From contig VZRZ01008718.1 in NCBI GenBank assembly GCA_013398175.1, forward strand, positions 182,557 through 246,556: 64,000 nt of DNA, written 5' to 3'. A program made the translations under genes and the position numbers. Source of the DNA: Climacteris rufus. Taxonomy: Eukaryota > Chordata > Aves > Passeriformes > Climacteridae. Shown one piece after another: positions 60,401 to 64,000 of this stretch (position 1 is the stretch's first letter; every line of letters starts with the position of its first letter). The notes beneath the pieces are model-generated. The model worked only from the letters and a program-made list of their open reading frames with translations, did no database searches and was not told where the DNA came from.

Positions 60401-61754
60401 GGAGTGTCAGCTGATTACTATGTTTTTACATGTGTATATGCTTCTATGCACACCTACAAACTCCCACATACAACCACATGCACACACACATGTAAACTTC
60501 TAGGTTTAAAGGTTGTAATTTCACCTGTAAGTTTGTGCTCAGAATCTAAGACATCAGTCTCCTCTACTGAAATTAGAGTGTGAAGTTCCCACAGTAGTAA
60601 ATTTTATTTGTCAGCTCAAATTTAACTTAGATAATACTGAAATATATACCAAAAACTGTTTTAAAAAGCACTATGGATGTCCAGGTGATAGAGGTATATA
60701 TAATTCCCTGCCATGGCATTCCATATGATAATTTAATAATAAGATTACTCCAGGTTTATTATTTTCTTCTTGATTTTTCTTTCTCTTATTTTATGCTTTC
60801 ATCAATCTCAGCCAGAGAGTAGAAACAAAAAGTCATGTGGATTTTCAAGCTTTACTTTTTGGATTAGCCTGAAATATGTAATATTCAAATAGGTTTTTTC
60901 AGCCTTAGAATTACAGACCTTGAAATTGGAACTGATTTTATGCTTTCCTATAATAATATTTTTATGGGTGAAATTGGAAGAGCAGCACTCAATGGGAGAA
61001 GATGGAAAATGGATCTGGCTTCTGCTACAGGGGAGTTTGATGTTTTGCTTAGAGAATATAGGAGAGCTTTTACTGCATATACCTACAAAAAGTTCTTTTT
61101 GTTCTGCAGAGCACATTCTTCTGACCCTCTTTTGCCTGAGTTTTCTCCTCCCCTTCTACTAAACAAGAAAAAATAGGCTTAATATTTAAGGGATACAGTT
61201 GACCAGTTTTAACATTGACATTGACATTAACTGAATAAATGGAAACCTTTTCCTTTTATATGCATACTAATAACATAAAACATTTTATATGGGGATTTCT
61301 GAAACTTGCACAGGTGATAAGTAACATTTTTCGTACTTAACAGGTAAGGAACTGAAACAAAGGACCAAGGTTAGTCTCCAGGCTGATAACACCGTCTGTA
61401 CCCTTATACTTCTTCCTTGTCTATCAGGCAGTGTGCAGGAAAAGACTGATGATAGGTTATCCCAGAATATTGGCCAGGGAAGATTCTGTGTGAGCTATTG
61501 TTTGCATGTTATTCTGTTTCATATAAAAACTTATATTCTATTGTATATAAATAACACCAAAAAAAAAGCATAAAAATGGTAGAAATGGTGAAATTCCACA
61601 TAATTTTAAAGAACTCAAAATCCTCTACCCACTTCTGTGAACTTTGCATTTCAAATGACCAAGGTTTCACTGTCATGTCATTTTTGGACATTTGACAACA
61701 AATTATGAGGTCTATGAAGTTAAGAGAAGCCTTTGTGTTCCCACTGGTAGGAAG
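57476..61754. other. AT-rich non-coding DNA, possible conserved non-coding segment
   Basis: No gene or repeat is recognised except a short MIR-like patch near 61325-61400. 57890-58560 is rich in homeodomain-type words and contains an E-box, and looks less decayed than its neighbours. Weak CA-rich simple sequence occurs near 60460-60490. Confidence 0.45.
61325..61400 (+). mobile_element. Possible MIR-like SINE patch
   Basis: 'cttaacaggtaaggaactga' followed by 'aacaaaggaccaaggttag' resembles the conserved MIR core (ATTTTACAGATGAGGAAACTGAGG, then CCCAAGGTCAC) but is short and diverged. It could be chance. Confidence 0.25.
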
Positions 61755-61930
61755 CAGGGTAGTGGTCACACCACCAAGACTGACAGAGTTTCAGAAACGT
61801 TTGGGCAACCCTCTCAGGCACATGGTGTGACTCTTGGGGCAGTCCTGTACAGGGCCAGGAGCTGGATTTCAATGATCCTTGTGGGTGCCTTCCAACTCAA
61901 GATATTCTATTATTCTCTGATTCTATTATG
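61755..61930 (+). mobile_element. CR1 LINE 3' end
   Basis: Blocks in order are 'gtggtcacaccaccaagact', 'gacagagtttcagaaacgtt', 'tctcaggcacatggtgtgac', 'cttggggcagtcctgtacag', 'ggccaggagctggatttc', 'aatgatccttgtgggtgcc' and three decayed ATTCTATG units at the end. This is the 3' UTR of CR1 with its true terminus. Much of the 87-codon plus-strand open frame here is CR1 sequence. Confidence 0.92.
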
Positions 61931-62721
61931 CAAAATCTGTGACTGTAATATCTAATAAAAATAACCAACCTCAGTAACTGAGCATCAGGTACTTTCTATT
62001 TACTTGACTAGTAAATACTTTGGACTAAGACACTGTAGTTCATACATACAAATCACTGGATAAATGAACAAATAATGAATAAATACTCTTGTCACATTTG
62101 ACAGGCCAAAGGGATTCATTATACTTTAGCTGAGTTATTTTGGTTGTGCAAATGTAACAAAGTGATAAGCTTTTGCCAAAGTCTAAATAAATTCAGCAGA
62201 TGACTCAGCTGTTTCAATTGTACTGGAGGCACACCAAAAAATAAGAAGGAAGTGTTCTCCCTGTGAGGTGCAGGATTGGTGGCTGTGTGTCTCTGTGCTC
62301 CTCCACTGCTTTAACTTGTCTCCTTCAAAAGCCGTGAAACTCCAGTAGTTAACAAGAGGTCAGGAGGTGAATTGACATGGAGATTCATAGGTACAACTCA
62401 CCAATACAAAGCGAAATGAAGGTGAAGAGTGGTGGTTTTTAAGCTGCTTCTATCCTTCTCTAAACATCAGGAAAAAATGGTGAGAAAATGTATTGCGACA
62501 TTAAAAGCTGAAATATGTTGGGGTAGGAGGGCAAGACATCAAAGACACTTCATTATCAATGTGGTGTCAAAGCTAGGATAAGGAAACCTTATGTGAAAAC
62601 AGAAATTGTTTTCATTAGTTGAAGTAAAAACAGAGGTAGCGAGAAGACATCCTACAGTATGTTGCTTTCTCATAGCACTGAGCCCTCCAAAGTCCTAGCT
62701 GGACACATATCCATATCTAAC
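61931..62721. other. Unique non-coding spacer
   Basis: I recognise no gene or repeat. A slightly GC-richer block is present at 62240-62350. Confidence 0.5.
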
Positions 62722-63035
62722 TATTGCTATAAGAAACAACACAGAGTCCCCAGGCAGGTGCAAAAGGGAGTTTTTTTATTAGCAAAAACCAGGCTTTTTT
62801 AAGCAGTTAGGCCATTATCAGTTAGATGCTTTTGAAGCACAAAAACATAATTCACCCAACCGCTGTCACCGATGATGTAAGCATGGGAAGAGCGTGCAAA
62901 GAGCACAGGACTGTTATATAACTAGTTTTTCTGCTTCTGTTTCTGCTGAATCATTCCCATAGTCCTTCACTGCTTAGATGAAGTGAATCCATTACGGTAA
63001 GGCCTTATTTTACTAGGCCTTGTATATCTACTACA
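62722..63035 (-). mobile_element. Solo LTR, minus strand, with 6-bp target duplication
   Basis: TCTAAC flanks both sides (62716-62721 and 63036-63041). Between them lie 314 bp which, on the minus strand, begin TGTAGTAGATATACAAGG and end ...GCAATA. The terminal base therefore deviates from the expected CA by a single change. AATAAA on the minus strand (plus-strand tttatt, 62775-62780) precedes 'aaactcccttttgcacctg', a familiar LTR 3' segment in songbirds. Length and duplication size match ERVK-type solo LTRs. No internal sequence is present. Confidence 0.82.
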
Positions 63036-63624
63036 TCTAACATCTTGGACTGCACCTCCATGCATCCTGATTATTTCCTCATTTTGGCCTGAGAGTTTTG
63101 TGTGCCTGGTAAAGAGTGAATCTGGTTAGGTTTTTGGGTATCTAGCATTCCTGCAGAAACAGTGCCAGTAGCTTCAATGAAAACAACAGATGTCTGAAAG
63201 TCCTGGGGAAATGACCTTTCTCAGTGGGCATCTTGGACATGCTGACCTCACCACATGTGTGATGTAGAGTTCAGAGCCACCTCCTCAGCAACTGCAGCCT
63301 ATCCAGAATATCCTTGCCATCTGTGCAAATCCACACCATATTCTTGTTCAAAACTGCTAGGAAAAAGATAATGAAACTCTATGAAAGAGAAGCAACTAAA
63401 TAAGAGACATATGTTCCATCAAATTTAAGGTGAAAATTTGGGGTGAGGGAGTAGAGTGTTGACTGGGATAGAATGTTTTATTGCTGTTAATTAATCAATT
63501 CTAGCCTGGGTTGTTAATGATTAAACATAATTTCATCAACCTGACTGTACAGTGGACTGTGTTGAATAGGACAGTGACTTAGCTCACAGATGTGAAGCTG
63601 TAACTCCATCATATTGAGAAAAGG
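63036..63624. other. Unique non-coding spacer
   Basis: I recognise no gene or repeat between the two LTRs. The base composition is moderately balanced. Confidence 0.45.
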
Positions 63625-64000
63625 TGTGGTGGTGTGCAGAGCTGAGGCCACAGCAGCCAAACCTCGGCATTGGTGGAACGGGGCTCAGCACACCACCCCT
63701 AAGAACTCCTAGTCCGGTTAGGGTGACACTTCAGGTTCACCCCATGATCCCTCTCAGTTACTGTTTGCATGTTTGCTATTATTGGTTAGTTTGATTATTA
63801 CCTAATGTTCTGTATTTGGAGTTAGTCTGGAAAGTTCACATCTCTTCGGGTTTTTATTGGTTCTATTATAATCTCTGTACCCGCGTTTGCTGCTTTTACC
63901 CGCTTTTTTCCCTTTAAAATCCCTCTGTACCCTGTCCCCGTGCTTTTGTCCCTGCATTTGCTCTGCTTTGCTGCACCCCTGTGCTGCTGCTCCTGAACCC
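63625..64000 (+). mobile_element. LTR, cut by the window edge, related to 33761-34390
   Basis: It starts TGTGGTGGTGTGC, parallel to TGTGGCAGTG at 33761, and shares 'attggttagtt', 'ttac' plus 'ctaatgttctgtat', 'ggttcaccc' and a C/T-rich segment with TTTAAAAT in the TATA position (63914-63921). The first 100 or so bases differ much more than the rest. The 3' part, including the poly-A signal, lies outside the window, so whether it is a solo LTR or the 5' LTR of a longer element cannot be seen. Confidence 0.7.

Overview
This window looks like non-coding vertebrate nuclear DNA, most likely from a bird and probably a songbird. It is AT-rich, has no operon-like gene packing, and no open reading frame resembles a known cellular protein. 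The bird assignment rests on the repeats. There are several truncated CR1 LINE 3' ends with the typical terminal ATTCTATG-type motif. There are also many solo LTRs of bird endogenous retroviruses, whose signature stretches I recognise from memory of bird genomes rather than from a search. One short assembly gap (24 N) lies in a poly-A tract near 16.75 kb.

Layout. 0-4.5 kb: unique AT-rich DNA with a GC-richer first 260 bases. 4.56-4.93 kb: CR1 fragment. 7.6-8.1 kb: the 3' end of a retrovirus on the minus strand (LTR, G-run polypurine tract, about 280 bp of internal sequence). 10.9-11.1 kb: an old SINE remnant resembling MIR. 13.67-13.88 kb: a diverged duplication of about 100 bp. 18.5-19.05 kb: old CR1, minus strand. 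22.7 kb: CR1 tail. 23.3-23.7 kb: decayed solo LTR. 25.49-25.61 kb: a very young 60-bp tandem duplication. 28.7 kb: CR1 tail. 29.4-30.05 kb: nearly full-length ERVL-like solo LTR. 33.76-34.39 kb: solo LTR with CCAAT boxes, TATA box and poly-A signal. 37.2 kb: CR1 tail. 44.4-47.5 kb: an LTR cluster with a roughly 1-kb LTR followed by two LTRs of one family in opposite orientation. 49.0-49.5 kb: minus-strand LTR with a 16-bp tandem array. 57.4 and 61.8 kb: CR1 tails of one subtype, in opposite orientations. 62.7-63.0 kb: minus-strand solo LTR. 63.6 kb to the right edge: start of an LTR related to the one at 33.76 kb.

No rRNA, tRNA, CRISPR array or protein-coding gene could be supported. The window is best read as a gene desert or the interior of a very large intron, shaped by retrotransposon insertion and loss. 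The best-supported structural observations are two solo LTRs with matching 6-bp target duplications, the inverted LTR pair, the truncated provirus end, the 60-bp duplication, a perfect 12-bp hairpin at 35.46 kb, and the MIR-like relic. Two splice-bounded open segments and two homeodomain-motif-rich stretches are listed as weak leads only.
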